Part shown: piece after piece, positions 51,481 through 61,836 of the stretch | How positions within the stretch are numbered: the stretch's first letter is position 1 | How the letters are laid out: each line of letters begins with the position of its first letter | Source of the DNA: Planococcus circulans | GTDB taxonomy: Bacteria > Bacillota > Bacilli > Bacillales_A > Planococcaceae | Assembly (NCBI RefSeq): GCF_020023385.1 | Contig: NZ_JAIQCL010000001.1 | Span: 620,001 to 684,000 of the forward strand | DNA: 64,000 bases | Direction of reading: 5' to 3' | Program-made: the position numbers and the translations under genes | The notes under the pieces: model-generated | What the model was told of the DNA's origin: nothing | Seen by the model: the letters and a program-made list of their open reading frames with translations, nothing else | Databases searched by the model: none

Positions 51481-53163
51481 TTATTTCAAACTTAAGCTTT
51501 GGGAGGAAACTTCAACGGGATGGACTGCTTCATACAATAAGCCTTCCAATTCAGCACGGTACTCCGCTGTTTGTTCAGCAGTCCAGCCAAGCAGGCTAGT
51601 CAGATAGGTGATGACCGCTTCTTTATGTGCATGCACCCAGTGGATATCAAAGTACAAGGCACCAGTACGGCGAATAAAGAAATCGATCGGCTTGAAGGCT
51701 GCTTCGTATTCCAGTGAATAACGGAGCATCGCATAGACTAAAGGATCAAGTCCGGCGCGTGCCGCTTCTTCCAGTCCGGTTGTATAGAAGCGCAGAACTT
51801 TATCGACATTCGCCCCGTAGCGGTTGACGAGCATACGCATCGCGTCATGTGTCAATCCCATACTTGCTGCCTGATGGATGCGGTCGGCCATAAAGGTTTC
51901 AAAACCTTTCGAACCGCCCACTTCGCCTCCGGAAATCGGCAGGCGTTTGGTCGAACTCTTCGGATACTTGGCTCCTTCTTCTTTCTGCAATTGTTCTGCC
52001 ACCAAATTGATGATGCTTTCGCCCATTTTACGGTAGCCGGTCAATTTTCCGCCTGCAATCGAAATCAATCCGGAATCCGATACGAAGATTTCATCTTTCC
52101 GTGAAATCTCGGATGGGTCTTTGCCTTCTTCATGGATCAACGGCCGCAATCCAGCCCAGCTGGATTCGATATCCGCTTCTGTAATCGCCACTTCCGGGAA
52201 CATGAAATCAATCGCCTTCAAGACATAGGTGCGGTCCTCGAGCGTCATCGTCGGATGGGCAATGTCCTGCTTGTAGACCGTATCTGTCGTACCCACATAG
52301 ACTTTGCCCTGGCGCGGAATCGCAAACGCCATGCGGCCATCCGGCATATCGAAATAGATTGCCTGTTTCAGCGGGAAGCGGCGGCCATCAAAGACCAGGT
52401 GGATTCCTTTAGTCAGCTGCAATGTCTTCCCGAATTTCGAGTGGTCCTTGTCGCGCAAGGTATCGACCCATGGCCCTGCCGCATTGACGATTTTTTTTGC
52501 AAACAATTCATGGATCGTACCATCGATCTGGTCTTCCACTTGAATGCCGACAGTTTTGCCGTTGTCATAGATGAAGCTTTTCACTTTCGCGTAGTTCATT
52601 GCCATCGCACCTTTTTCGACAGCTTTTTTCATGACTTCCAATGTCAGACGTGCATCGTCGGTTTTGTATTCTACATAATACCCGCCGCCTTTGATGCCTT
52701 TTTTCTTCAATAACGGCTCGCGTCGCAAGGTTTCTTCCTTGCTCAGCATTTTGCGGCGTTCGCCCTTTTTGACGCCTGCCAAAAAGTCATAGACGCGCAG
52801 GCCGACGTTGGTGCTGAGTGGTCCAAATGTGCCGCCTTTGTAGAACGGCAATAACATCCACTCAGGAGTCGTGACATGCGGTCCATTTTCATAAACGATT
52901 TCGCGTTCTTTGCCGACTTCCGCGACCATCTTCACTTCAAATTGCTTCAAGTAGCGCAAACCGCCATGAACCAATTTAGTAGAGCGGCTGCTTGTACCCG
53001 CCGCGAAATCCTGCATCTCCACAACCGCTGCATCCATGCCGCGCACAGCTGCATCCAGCGCGATTCCGGCGCCTGTGATGCCGCCGCCAATCACCAATAC
53101 ATCCAGTTGCGTCTGTTTCATCTGTTCATAACGTTCATTTCTGTTCAAGCTTGAGAATTTCAT
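51481..53163 (-). CDS. glpD: Aerobic glycerol-3-phosphate dehydrogenase
   Basis: 560 residues, AAGGAG before the ATG. FAD-binding LDVLVIGGGITGAGIALDAAVRG (by its core GGGITGAGIALDA), ASGTSSRSTKLVHGGLRYLK region (here GTSSRSTKLVHGG), GPWVDTLRD and the C-terminal GlpD domain with DIHWVHAHKEA. It oxidises glycerol-3-phosphate to dihydroxyacetone phosphate at the membrane and passes electrons to menaquinone. Last gene of glpFKD, with its own antiterminator leader 150 bp upstream. Confidence 0.95.
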   Translation of the reverse strand: MKFSSLNRNERYEQMKQTQLDVLVIGGGITGAGIALDAAVRGMDAAVVEMQDFAAGTSSRSTKLVHGGLRYLKQFEVKMVAEVGKEREIVYENGPHVTTPEWMLLPFYKGGTFGPLSTNVGLRVYDFLAGVKKGERRKMLSKEETLRREPLLKKKGIKGGGYYVEYKTDDARLTLEVMKKAVEKGAMAMNYAKVKSFIYDNGKTVGIQVEDQIDGTIHELFAKKIVNAAGPWVDTLRDKDHSKFGKTLQLTKGIHLVFDGRRFPLKQAIYFDMPDGRMAFAIPRQGKVYVGTTDTVYKQDIAHPTMTLEDRTYVLKAIDFMFPEVAITEADIESSWAGLRPLIHEEGKDPSEISRKDEIFVSDSGLISIAGGKLTGYRKMGESIINLVAEQLQKEEGAKYPKSSTKRLPISGGEVGGSKGFETFMADRIHQAASMGLTHDAMRMLVNRYGANVDKVLRFYTTGLEEAARAGLDPLVYAMLRYSLEYEAAFKPIDFFIRRTGALYFDIHWVHAHKEAVITYLTSLLGWTAEQTAEYRAELEGLLYEAVHPVEVSSQSLSLK

Positions 53164-53320
53164 AAATTGATCTGCTCCTTTTTTGTGTATGAGTTAAAGA
53201 ATGAGTAAATACGTAATAGAAGCATACAGCGCTTCTACTTTACTTCCCTGTCCTATAGAAATTCACACTCTTCTTCTTTAAATCTAGTTCGAATCAACCT
53301 GTGTCGCTATTTCTACATAT

Positions 53321-53390
53321 AAAAAGAGAGAACAAGGCACAGCTGCAGAATTACTTCTGCAAAACTGGCTTGGTCTCTCATAGTCTCCGG
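53321..53390 (-). promoter_or_regulatory. glpD leader terminator/antiterminator (probable GlpP target)
   Basis: On the minus strand a long imperfect hairpin (arms beginning GAGAGA at 53379 and ending TCTCTC at 53326) is followed by TTTTTATATG. It is preceded by CGGAGACTATGAGAGACC (53372-53389), nearly the same as the element before the glpF leader hairpin (CGGAGAAATGGAGACC). It lies between glpK and glpD. In B. subtilis GlpP binds such leaders when glycerol-3-phosphate is present. Confidence 0.75.
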
Positions 53391-53419
53391 CCGTGTATCT
53401 CTCATTATTAACTTGTAGG

Positions 53420-54940
<1,521 letters not shown>

Positions 54941-55774
54941 TTATGAAACGATTTTCTCTTCTAATTGATCAGCGGTTGTCCGCTCTTTTTTCAATTCTAC
55001 ACTTGCTGCACCGAATAAAACCAGGAACAAGGCGACACTCATGATCCAAAACGGCAGTCCGTAGGCGCCAGTAAACATTGCTTTATAGAACAAAGCTCCG
55101 TAAACACCACCGAATACTGGGCCCACAACCGGTACCCAAGCATAGGACCAGTCTGATTTGCCTTTGCCTGGAATTGGCAGCAAGGCGTGCGCAATGCGGG
55201 GACCGAGGTCACGCGCAGGATTGATGGCGTAGCCGGTTGTGCCGCCAAGCGACATCCCGATCGCAACGATCAACGCCCCGACAATCAGTGGATTCAGGCC
55301 TTCCGTGAATTCATTGGCTCCGATAAACAAGAGGCCCATGACCAATACAGCGGTTCCGATGATTTCACTAACTAGATTGGAGAATGGCCGGCGGATTGCA
55401 GGAATGGTCGCAAATACGGCAAGCTTCGTTTCCGCTTCCTTAGTCCGTTCCCAGTGCGGCAAGTAATTGAAGAAGACGATTACGCCTCCAATGATGGCGC
55501 CCAGAATTTGCGCTACTATGTAAACCGGCACTTTAGCCCAAGGAAAATCGCCGACAGCGGCAAATCCAAGCGTCACTGCAGGATTTAGATGTGCTCCCGA
55601 AAAACTTCCTACTGCATAAACGCCCATTGTGACTGCTAACCCCCAGGCAATGGTAACAACGATCCAGCCGCCGTTTTCAGCTTTCGAATCCTTTAATACT
55701 ACTCCTGCTACAACGCCGGCACCAAAAATAATCAAAATCATCGTGCCGATCAGTTCTGCTAAAAATTCCGTCAT
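54941..55774 (-). CDS. glpF: Glycerol uptake facilitator (aquaglyceroporin)
   Basis: 277 residues from the ATG at 55774 (AAAGGGG upstream; a longer frame to 55810 overlaps the leader hairpin). Six membrane helices and two pore loops: SFSGAHLNPAVTLG (first NPA) and GYAINPARDLGPR (second NPA with the Asp typical of glycerol channels). It admits glycerol for GlpK to trap. First gene of glpFK, behind the cre-controlled promoter and leader. Confidence 0.95.
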   Translation of the reverse strand: MTEFLAELIGTMILIIFGAGVVAGVVLKDSKAENGGWIVVTIAWGLAVTMGVYAVGSFSGAHLNPAVTLGFAAVGDFPWAKVPVYIVAQILGAIIGGVIVFFNYLPHWERTKEAETKLAVFATIPAIRRPFSNLVSEIIGTAVLVMGLLFIGANEFTEGLNPLIVGALIVAIGMSLGGTTGYAINPARDLGPRIAHALLPIPGKGKSDWSYAWVPVVGPVFGGVYGALFYKAMFTGAYGLPFWIMSVALFLVLFGAASVELKKERTTADQLEEKIVS

Positions 55775-55824
55775 TTTTTCGCACCCCTTTGTTTTTCGGT
55801 CGAGAACCATTTTCCGGAAAATAC

Positions 55825-55898
55825 AAAAAGACCCACGCTGAACCGAGCCACTTCTCTATTGAGAAGCGCTCATTTCAGTGTGGGTCTCCATTTCTCCG
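55825..55898 (-). promoter_or_regulatory. glpF leader terminator/antiterminator (probable GlpP target)
   Basis: Minus strand: CGGAGAAATGGAGACC (55883-55898), then a long stem from GACCCAC (complement of 55880-55886) to GTGGGTC (complement of 55830-55836), followed by TTTTTG. The shared CGGAGA...GAGACC element at both glp leaders is the best candidate for the GlpP recognition sequence. Confidence 0.75.
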
Positions 55899-55923
55899 AC
55901 ACAGTTCTTAACTTGTAAATACA

Positions 55924-55952
55924 AAGTTACCAGTTTGTGAAAACGCTGTCAA
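55924..55952 (-). promoter_or_regulatory. glpF promoter with overlapping CcpA cre site
   Basis: Minus strand TTGACA (55947-55952), 17-bp spacer, TAACTT (55924-55929). TGAAAACGCTGTCA at 55938-55951 (plus strand) matches the cre consensus TGWAANCGNTNWCA at every position and overlaps the -35, predicting carbon catabolite repression of glycerol use. Confidence 0.85.
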
Positions 55953-55956
55953 CGTT

Positions 55957-56502
55957 TTATAACTCCCAAAGTTCAGGCTGCGATGTCGAAATCGCTTTTG
56001 CCCCACCATCGTAGGCTAATTGGATGTCTTCTTTTGTGCGGATCAACCCGCCTGCTATTACTGGGATGCCTGTTTTATCAAACACTTCCTTGATGACCGA
56101 CGGGATGATTCCCGGCAAAATTTCAATATAGTCCGGCTTTACTTGATTGATCAGCTTAATATTGTGTTCAAGCGCCTGGCTATCCAGCAGGAATAAGCGC
56201 TGAATCGTCAGCAGATTATTTTTCTTCGCCAACGCGATGACATTGCTGCGCGTCGAAACAATGCCGTCCGGTTTCACTTCCCTTACAAGATATTCAAAAC
56301 CATAGGCATCCGTCTTCAGTCCCTGAATCAAATCCACATGCAGGATGACTTTCTTCTTGGCTTTTTTTGCTGCCTGCACCAATTGTTTCAGCTGTGCCAA
56401 GCGGATTTCCAAAAAGATGATGTATTCGTGGTTGCTGTCCAGCAAGCGTTCAAATTCCTTCATATTGCGCAAAACCGGCAAAACGCCTTTTAACTCATGC
56501 AC
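55957..56502 (-). CDS. glpP: Glycerol-3-phosphate-responsive antiterminator GlpP
   Basis: 181 residues, GTG start at 56502 with GAGGAGG upstream. TIM-barrel-like GlpP family: GVLPVLRNMKEFERLL, VILHVDLIQGLKTDAYGFEYLV, DGIVSTRSNVIALAKK, IEILPGIIP and IPVIAGGLIRTKEDI. It binds glp leader RNA and prevents termination in the presence of glycerol-3-phosphate. Located directly upstream of the glpF promoter. Confidence 0.94.
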   Translation of the reverse strand: MHELKGVLPVLRNMKEFERLLDSNHEYIIFLEIRLAQLKQLVQAAKKAKKKVILHVDLIQGLKTDAYGFEYLVREVKPDGIVSTRSNVIALAKKNNLLTIQRLFLLDSQALEHNIKLINQVKPDYIEILPGIIPSVIKEVFDKTGIPVIAGGLIRTKEDIQLAYDGGAKAISTSQPELWEL

Positions 56503-56534
56503 CGAGTTTCCTCCTCAACTAATTTCCCAAAGCT

Positions 56535-56810
56535 TTATGTAACATTATCCGCCCAAACCGCTTCCCACTCAAAGATTTCGTATTCCCTTGCGCCTTCTGC
56601 CACGTAAGGATCCGTCTTCACCAATGCTTCGCAGTCTTGGAACGATTCAGCTTTATAAATGACCAGCCCGCCGGAGCCATCCGCAAACTTGCCGTTGACT
56701 GCCACTTGTCCACTGTTGCGCATGTTCTCCAGAAATGCCAGATGCTGCGGCCGAAATTTTTGGCTTTTATCAGCGTCTTTCATCGGCAATAATACTGCAA
56801 AATATTTCAC
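56535..56810 (-). CDS. YciI-like domain protein
   Basis: 91 residues, GTG start with AAAGGGGGCG upstream. YciI fold: KYFAVLLPMKDADKSQKFRPQHLAFLENM (His in the RPQHLAFL segment), NGKFADGSGGLVIY and the C-terminal KTDPYVAEGAREYEIFEW. Small dimeric ferredoxin-like proteins, of unclear catalytic role, and sometimes dehydrochlorinase-like. 32 bp upstream of glpP on the same strand, so possibly cotranscribed with it. Confidence 0.85.
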   Translation of the reverse strand: MKYFAVLLPMKDADKSQKFRPQHLAFLENMRNSGQVAVNGKFADGSGGLVIYKAESFQDCEALVKTDPYVAEGAREYEIFEWEAVWADNVT

Positions 56811-56996
56811 GACAACGCCCCCTTTTCTTTATTATAAGGAGCTGAACCGAAAAAGTCTTTTCATGACAATAAAAAACACTTTTCCAAGAAGATTCAATTG
56901 GCCTATTAAGATGAATGTGACGTTTCACTTCGTTTTATAGAACCACTTTGTGAAAATACCCAGTCTCTCCAGCCTCACTTCCCCATTTTTTGTATA

Positions 56997-57085
56997 TACA
57001 GTCCATTCCTCCTTAGGTACAGTCCAAACGTGACAAATACTGTCCAATCTCACAAAAATACTTTCGAAGCCAAAAAATACATTCA
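56997..57085. repeat. Imperfect 20-21-bp-period intergenic repeat
   Basis: TACAGTCCA at 56997 and 57018, TACTGTCCA at 57038, then weaker TACTTTCGA (57059) and TACATTCAA (57078). The spacing is close to 21 bp but not exact. It lies in the 386-bp divergent region 56811-57196, in which I see no other feature. It resembles in layout, not in sequence, the 21-bp repeats at 31980 and 47859. Confidence 0.45.
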
Positions 57086-57202
57086 ATCTACAAATAAACT
57101 CCAATCTATGTCATCTCATTTTTTTCCAAAACACCGATTTCAAGCTTTGCAAACAGGGTAAACTGAAACTACCATACATCATCCATAAGGAGCTGATTGG
57201 CT

Positions 57203-57910
57203 GTGCAGATGACCAAAAAAGGACCTGTCTATCAACTGACGTTCATGCCTCGTTTTTTCCCTGTGAATTGCTATGTAATCGATGAAGGAAACGAATTGAC
57301 TTTAGTGGATGCTGCCTTAAGCTTTAACGCGAAACAGATTTTATTGACGATCAAAGTCATGAAAAAGCCGTTGACCCAAATCATCATCACCCATGCACAT
57401 AGCGACCATATCGGTGCGCTGGATGCGGTCAAACGCGAATGGCCGGACGCCAGCGTCAGCATGTCTTCACGTGATGCACGGCTTTTGGCCGGCGACGCCA
57501 GCTTGCTTCCCGGCGAACCCGATTCGCCAATCAAAGGCGGGGTTCCCAAGAACATCGAAACACAGCCGGATCGGTTGCTCGAGGAGGGTGATCAGGTCGG
57601 ATCCCTAAAAGTGGTCAATACGCCTGGCCACACCCCCGGTTCCATTTCGTTGCTGGACACACGAAACCAATTCCTGCTGGCCGGTGATGCTTTTCAGACA
57701 CGCGGCGGCATTGCCGTGTCCGGAACATTCAAGGTGCTGTTTCCTTTTCCGGCTTTTGCCACCTGGAACAAGCGAATTGCCCTCGAAAGCGCCCGAAAAA
57801 TCCGGAATCTGAACCCACAGCTGCTGGCGGTCGGGCATGGTGGAATGATTGATAAACCGATGGATGCCATCGATTTTGCCGTCTTTGAAAGCGAAAAAAA
57901 TGTTCAATAG
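57203..57910 (+). CDS. MBL-fold metallo-hydrolase
   Basis: 235 residues from GTG at 57203 (AAGGAG 10 nt upstream); TTG at 57197 is also possible. Metal motif THAHSDHIGALDA, VVNTPGHTPGSISL, LLAGDAFQTRGG and VGHGG complete the binuclear zinc site. A general metallo-beta-lactamase-fold hydrolase of the YflN/glyoxalase-II-like kind; the substrate cannot be told from sequence. Confidence 0.9.
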   Translation: MQMTKKGPVYQLTFMPRFFPVNCYVIDEGNELTLVDAALSFNAKQILLTIKVMKKPLTQIIITHAHSDHIGALDAVKREWPDASVSMSSRDARLLAGDASLLPGEPDSPIKGGVPKNIETQPDRLLEEGDQVGSLKVVNTPGHTPGSISLLDTRNQFLLAGDAFQTRGGIAVSGTFKVLFPFPAFATWNKRIALESARKIRNLNPQLLAVGHGGMIDKPMDAIDFAVFESEKNVQ

Positions 57911-57930
57911 AATTACATTCATCATGCACG

Positions 57931-57974
57931 AAAAAACCGTTTGCCAGAAGAGTCTTCCCGGCAAACGGTTTTGC
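57931..57974. terminator. Bidirectional terminator
   Basis: AAAACCGTTTGCC pairs with GGCAAACGGTTTT; loop of about 14 nt. Separates the convergent MBL and GNAT genes. Confidence 0.88.
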
Positions 57975-58519
57975 TATTTCACCTCTTTGCGGCCAACGCG
58001 CATCAGCATGACGGGTCTTGGCTCATCCAACACTTCGTCGACTTGCCGCGTCTTGCGGAATCCGGTTTTTTCATAAGCCCGGATGGCCACTGTATTCCGG
58101 ACGTCCGGATCAGTAACACAGAATTGGATTTTTGAATCCGCAAAGATGACTTCTTTCAGGAATTTCTGGAGCACTTTGGAACCCAGGCCTTTATTGCGAT
58201 AGGTTTTGGCACCGATCAGCACATCCAGACCAGCGGCTTTTTGCAGCTCTTCGTATTTTTCGCAGCCGGGGTAGTCACTCCACTGGTAGGTCTGGATATA
58301 CCCGATTGGTGTTTCTTCATAATAGATGATATAGGGCTTTGTCGGATCTTTGCCCTTGATGCTGTCTGTGAATTCCTGCACAAATTGCCCGTATGTCCCC
58401 CCTTGCGCATAGCCCCAAAACCGGGTCGTCGGCGGCTCTTTAGTGATCCATTCATAAAGTTGCGGCAAATGTTCCCGCCGCAATCGCCGGAAGCTGATTT
58501 TCCCTATATCCAAGCCCAT
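57974..58519 (-). CDS. GNAT-family N-acetyltransferase (AAC(6')-like)
   Basis: 181 residues from the ATG at 58519 (GGAAGGGG upstream). Pattern of the aminoglycoside 6'-N-acetyltransferase/siderophore-type GNAT group: ISFRRLRREHLPQLYEWI, YYEETPIGYIQTYQWSDYPG, GLDVLIGAKTYRNKGLGSKVL (acetyl-CoA loop) and YEKTGFRKTR. Such proteins acetylate amino sugars or other amines. Whether it gives any resistance cannot be inferred. Confidence 0.85.
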   Translation of the reverse strand: MGLDIGKISFRRLRREHLPQLYEWITKEPPTTRFWGYAQGGTYGQFVQEFTDSIKGKDPTKPYIIYYEETPIGYIQTYQWSDYPGCEKYEELQKAAGLDVLIGAKTYRNKGLGSKVLQKFLKEVIFADSKIQFCVTDPDVRNTVAIRAYEKTGFRKTRQVDEVLDEPRPVMLMRVGRKEVK

Positions 58520-58590
58520 CAAAACACCCCTTCCTTATTTTGTTACAGATCGGAAAGTCATTCCTCTTATTCCACTGAATAAATAAAAGC

Positions 58591-59235
58591 CTATTGTTTG
58601 TCCGATTTATCCACAGGTACTTTCAGGATTTCGTCCAGATGTTCAATCGGCAATGAAAAAATCGTCTCAACCGGTGAGTAATTTCCTGCCAGGCGGCCAA
58701 TCGGTGCCAGCTTTTCCAAATTGATGCGGCCATTTTGATAAAGCTCATCTTTAATATGGAATTTAACCAGTCTGCCGATCACCAGGTAGTCGTCTCCCAA
58801 TTGGATGATGTCGTGCAATTGGCATTCCATATTGACGGGCGCTTCCAGCACACGCGGCACAGAAATTTCAATCGATTCGGCAGCCGTTAAACCTGCATAT
58901 TCGAATTCATCAATTTCCCGGGATAAATGTTCACCGCTTTTGGCCATTTCATTGGCCAGCGGAGCTGTCACAATGTTAATGACAAATTCCCCATTTTCAC
59001 GGATATTCTGCAGCGTATCCTTCACAGTACCGGTACGCTCCTCTACACCTTCTCCAACAGAGAACGCCAGCATCGGTGGATTCCGCGATACAACCGTAAA
59101 AAAACTGAAGGGAGCTAAATTTGCGATGCCATCGGAAGACATGGTGGACACCCAGGCGATCGGCCGAGGCACGACACTGCCAATCAAGAGTTTGTAATTC
59201 TGTTTTGCTGTCATATTCAACGGATCAATGATCAT
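58591..59235 (-). CDS. FMN-binding flavin reductase-family protein
   Basis: 214 residues. Split-barrel flavoprotein of the DIM6/NTAB type: KLLIGSVVPRPIAWVSTMSSDG, NLAPFSFFTVVSRNPPMLAFSV, NGEFVINIV and MECQLHDIIQLGDDYLVIGRLV. Binds FMN, typically as a reductase component or a stand-alone oxidoreductase; the partner is unknown. Single gene. Confidence 0.9.
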   Translation of the reverse strand: MIIDPLNMTAKQNYKLLIGSVVPRPIAWVSTMSSDGIANLAPFSFFTVVSRNPPMLAFSVGEGVEERTGTVKDTLQNIRENGEFVINIVTAPLANEMAKSGEHLSREIDEFEYAGLTAAESIEISVPRVLEAPVNMECQLHDIIQLGDDYLVIGRLVKFHIKDELYQNGRINLEKLAPIGRLAGNYSPVETIFSLPIEHLDEILKVPVDKSDKQ

Positions 59236-59446
59236 TTTACAGCCATCCCTTCGTCTTTCTCACTTATCCTTCTTTTCCCCTTCTGGTGGATTTTAAATCA
59301 GCTCTACTCACCATCAGTTCCCGGTGAATCCAACAAATCCATCTCTTCACTTTGCCCAATAAAACATTTTTTTACCGATACTTCCCACCTGTCATTTCAT
59401 CTGTTCTGGGACTATAATTTGGTTAAAGGCAAAGGAGGTACACCTT

Positions 59447-60622
59447 ATGGACACGGAGCACAAACTGAAACAATGGCAACAGGCTGGATTGTTGGAGAAA
59501 GAGACTGCAGAACGGATTTTGGCGTTTGAGAAGCGTCAGCCCGCCCCCAAAAAGCTGCCGCTGCTTTTGATGATCGGTTTGGTTTTTCTATCCTTGGCGA
59601 TCTTCAGCTTTGTTGCAGCGAATTGGCAGGCGATCCCGGACTTGGCAAAAGTACTGCTGATGCTGGCTTTGATGTGGCTTTTCTACACAATTGCCCATTT
59701 CTCTGAGAAGAAAGTATTCGGCTCGCCCCTTCTTTTCAGGGTCATCGGTCTTGCGATGTTCGGCGCTGCGCTGCTGACGGCTGCCCAGACGTTCCACTTC
59801 CCACTGGCGAATTCCGTTTTGCCTTGGGCGATGTTTCTGGCAACGCTCGCCCATTATTTTTACTGGCGGCATCTGATCTATTCCGTCATCGGATTTTTCT
59901 TCGGCGCTCTTGTCCTGCTATCGTTCATGCCCGACATCGGATGGCTGGAATGGATCCTTTTTATCGCCGTTGCAGTAGCGTGGTTTTATTTCAGCAAAGA
60001 ATTTGCACCTGTTGTTTTTAGCTGGATCCTGTTGTTCGCTTCCGGATTCATGCTATGGGGATTGGTCGACTACGACAGCGTCTTATGGCCGATTTGGACG
60101 TTGTTCGCACTCGTCCTGCTCCTTCTTATAGTTCCTGAAACCAAACAGCGAATGATCAGGCCGCTTTATCTGATTGCAGCCGGCATGCTGATTGTGGTGT
60201 ACTTAGCGGTTCGCGGACAAACCTTCATCGGCTTGATCGATGAAAGCCAATTAGGAGAAGCTATCGCTTTAGCAGTTGTCGGAATCGGCGTGCTTCTTCT
60301 CAGCTTCTTCAAATTCCGTTCCCTCATGTGGGTAGCCGTTCCCGGCGTCATCGGATTGCTGCTCTTTGACGAAACCGCCATCGGTCTGGCAGTGGCTGCT
60401 GAATTGTCCGCCCTTGCTTACTTGATCATTGCGCAGCGGCAAAATGAACCCTTAGGATTGGGCTTTGTCTATTTCATCATCGTCCAATTCGTCATCTACA
60501 TCATTTACGCGTGGGAACGGCTCGACATGTCCGTCTTCTTCCTCATCGGTGCTTTGCTGTTATTCCTTCTGTCAGCGGTAGCCTGGTGGGTCAATCGCAG
60601 GAAAGAAGGTGCCACACCATGA
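59447..60622 (+). CDS. DUF2157 membrane protein
   Basis: 391 residues, AAAGGAGG upstream. A soluble N-terminal helical part (KLKQWQQAGLLEKETAERILAFE) is followed by about eleven or twelve membrane helices, the usual form of DUF2157. The motif FVAANWQAIPDLAKVLLML is characteristic. It is followed, with a 4-bp overlap, by a GDYXXLXY-domain gene, the standard pairing. Role unknown. Confidence 0.88.
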   Translation: MDTEHKLKQWQQAGLLEKETAERILAFEKRQPAPKKLPLLLMIGLVFLSLAIFSFVAANWQAIPDLAKVLLMLALMWLFYTIAHFSEKKVFGSPLLFRVIGLAMFGAALLTAAQTFHFPLANSVLPWAMFLATLAHYFYWRHLIYSVIGFFFGALVLLSFMPDIGWLEWILFIAVAVAWFYFSKEFAPVVFSWILLFASGFMLWGLVDYDSVLWPIWTLFALVLLLLIVPETKQRMIRPLYLIAAGMLIVVYLAVRGQTFIGLIDESQLGEAIALAVVGIGVLLLSFFKFRSLMWVAVPGVIGLLLFDETAIGLAVAAELSALAYLIIAQRQNEPLGLGFVYFIIVQFVIYIIYAWERLDMSVFFLIGALLLFLLSAVAWWVNRRKEGATP

Positions 60623-61065
60623 AATCCTGGCTCTTCCCGATTCTCCAAACAGCAGTAGTCGTAATCTTACTCATCAGTTATTACGCAGCCTCCTGGTTCG
60701 GCGAGCAGTATGTCTTAAGGGCCGAACCTTATGACCCGTTCGATCCATTTTATGGAGAGTATGTAATGCTGCAGTATCCCGACTTGATATCGACAACTGT
60801 TACAGATGATGATTCGGTTTACTTTACTCTAAAGGAATCAACTGACGGCTATGCTGTCATCGACCGCCTTGAAACTGAACCCTTTTTCGGAGCTATTAAA
60901 GGATCTGTTTTTGGTGGCAGCGTCACGGCTCCCCAATTGGAGCAATTCTATGTAGAACAAGGCTTAGGACCGGACCTCGAATCAGCGCGCAACCTTGAGG
61001 TGACTATCGACGTTTCCAGCTGGGGCACCATTCGCCCAGTCGATCTGCGGGAGCGCTCAGAGTAA
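60619..61065 (+). CDS. GDYXXLXY-domain protein
   Basis: 148 residues from the ATG at 60619, overlapping the DUF2157 stop (ATGA). One membrane helix (about 5-25) and an extracytoplasmic domain with the name-giving motif GEYVMLQY (Glu for Asp) and a second conserved patch near RLETEPFFGAIKGSV. Always found beside DUF2157/DUF4401 proteins; probably forms a membrane complex with the upstream product. Function unknown. Confidence 0.88.
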   Translation: MKSWLFPILQTAVVVILLISYYAASWFGEQYVLRAEPYDPFDPFYGEYVMLQYPDLISTTVTDDDSVYFTLKESTDGYAVIDRLETEPFFGAIKGSVFGGSVTAPQLEQFYVEQGLGPDLESARNLEVTIDVSSWGTIRPVDLRERSE

Positions 61066-61071
61066 GGCCAT

Positions 61072-61109
61072 AAAAAAAGTTCAATCAGAAAGCTGATTGA
61101 ACTTTTTTA
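61072..61109. terminator. Bidirectional terminator
   Basis: AAAAAAGTTCAATCAG-AAAG-CTGATTGAACTTTTTT, a perfect 16-bp stem with tetraloop, between the convergent GDYXXLXY and kinase genes. Confidence 0.93.
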
Positions 61110-61127
61110 TTCACTTGTCAAATTCTA

Positions 61128-61832
61128 TTAGCCTTCCGCTCCATAATACTGTGCATAAGCCGCATCTTTTTGCACGTTGACATTATTGATCACCGCTCCA
61201 AGCAATCGGGCTTTAGTGGAAGCGTTAATCGCTTCTTTCGCTTTGATTGCGTGCTCTTTTTCTGTCCTGCCCGAATCTACCACTAGAATGGTACCTTCGC
61301 ATTTGTTTGCTAAAATCACGCTATCGGCGACAGATAAAACCGGAGGCGTATCAAAGATCAGTAAATCATAAACATCCAACGCCTGCTCAAAAAGAATGTC
61401 CATGTTATGGGAGCTCAGCAGTTCTGCCGGATTTGGCGGAATGGGTCCGCAGGGCAAAAGATCGAGATTTTCAATTTCAGCGGATTGGATTGCCACTTTC
61501 AAAGCAATTTGACGGGCCAATACATTGGATAACCCACGTGTATTAGTAATTTTGAACGTATGATGCATCGTGGGTTTTCTCATATCCGCATCGATGAACA
61601 GAACACGTTTACCTTCCTGGGCAAACACAATCGCTAAATTCGAAGCGGTGGTCGACTTGCCTTCCGAGTGAGAAGCGGAGGTGATGGCCAGCGACCGGAT
61701 ATCTCCATCAGGAGAAGAAAAGTGGATATTCGTCCGCAAAGTTCTGAACTGTTCCGATACACGCGATCTTGGATTGGTGAATGCGATCAATTTCCTGTTT
61801 TTCACTTCAGGTTTACTCTTCTTTTTAACCAT
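61128..61832 (-). CDS. CpsD/CapB-type protein-tyrosine kinase (second copy)
   Basis: 234 residues from the ATG at 61832 (GGGAGG 9 nt upstream). Walker A SHSEGKSTTASN, A' VLFIDADMRKP, B LLIFDTPP, and a C-terminal Tyr cluster (AYAQYYG). Paralogue of the kinase at 9281 with the same order of motifs. Begins 4 bp after the Wzz gene, and is the last gene of the right-hand exopolysaccharide operon before a terminator. Confidence 0.92.
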   Translation of the reverse strand: MVKKKSKPEVKNRKLIAFTNPRSRVSEQFRTLRTNIHFSSPDGDIRSLAITSASHSEGKSTTASNLAIVFAQEGKRVLFIDADMRKPTMHHTFKITNTRGLSNVLARQIALKVAIQSAEIENLDLLPCGPIPPNPAELLSSHNMDILFEQALDVYDLLIFDTPPVLSVADSVILANKCEGTILVVDSGRTEKEHAIKAKEAINASTKARLLGAVINNVNVQKDAAYAQYYGAEG

Positions 61833-61836
61833 CCAC

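Noticed and set aside
57974..58519. Aminoglycoside resistance gene
   Set aside because: The AAC(6')-like GNAT group includes many chromosomal enzymes with other substrates; sequence alone does not support a resistance call.
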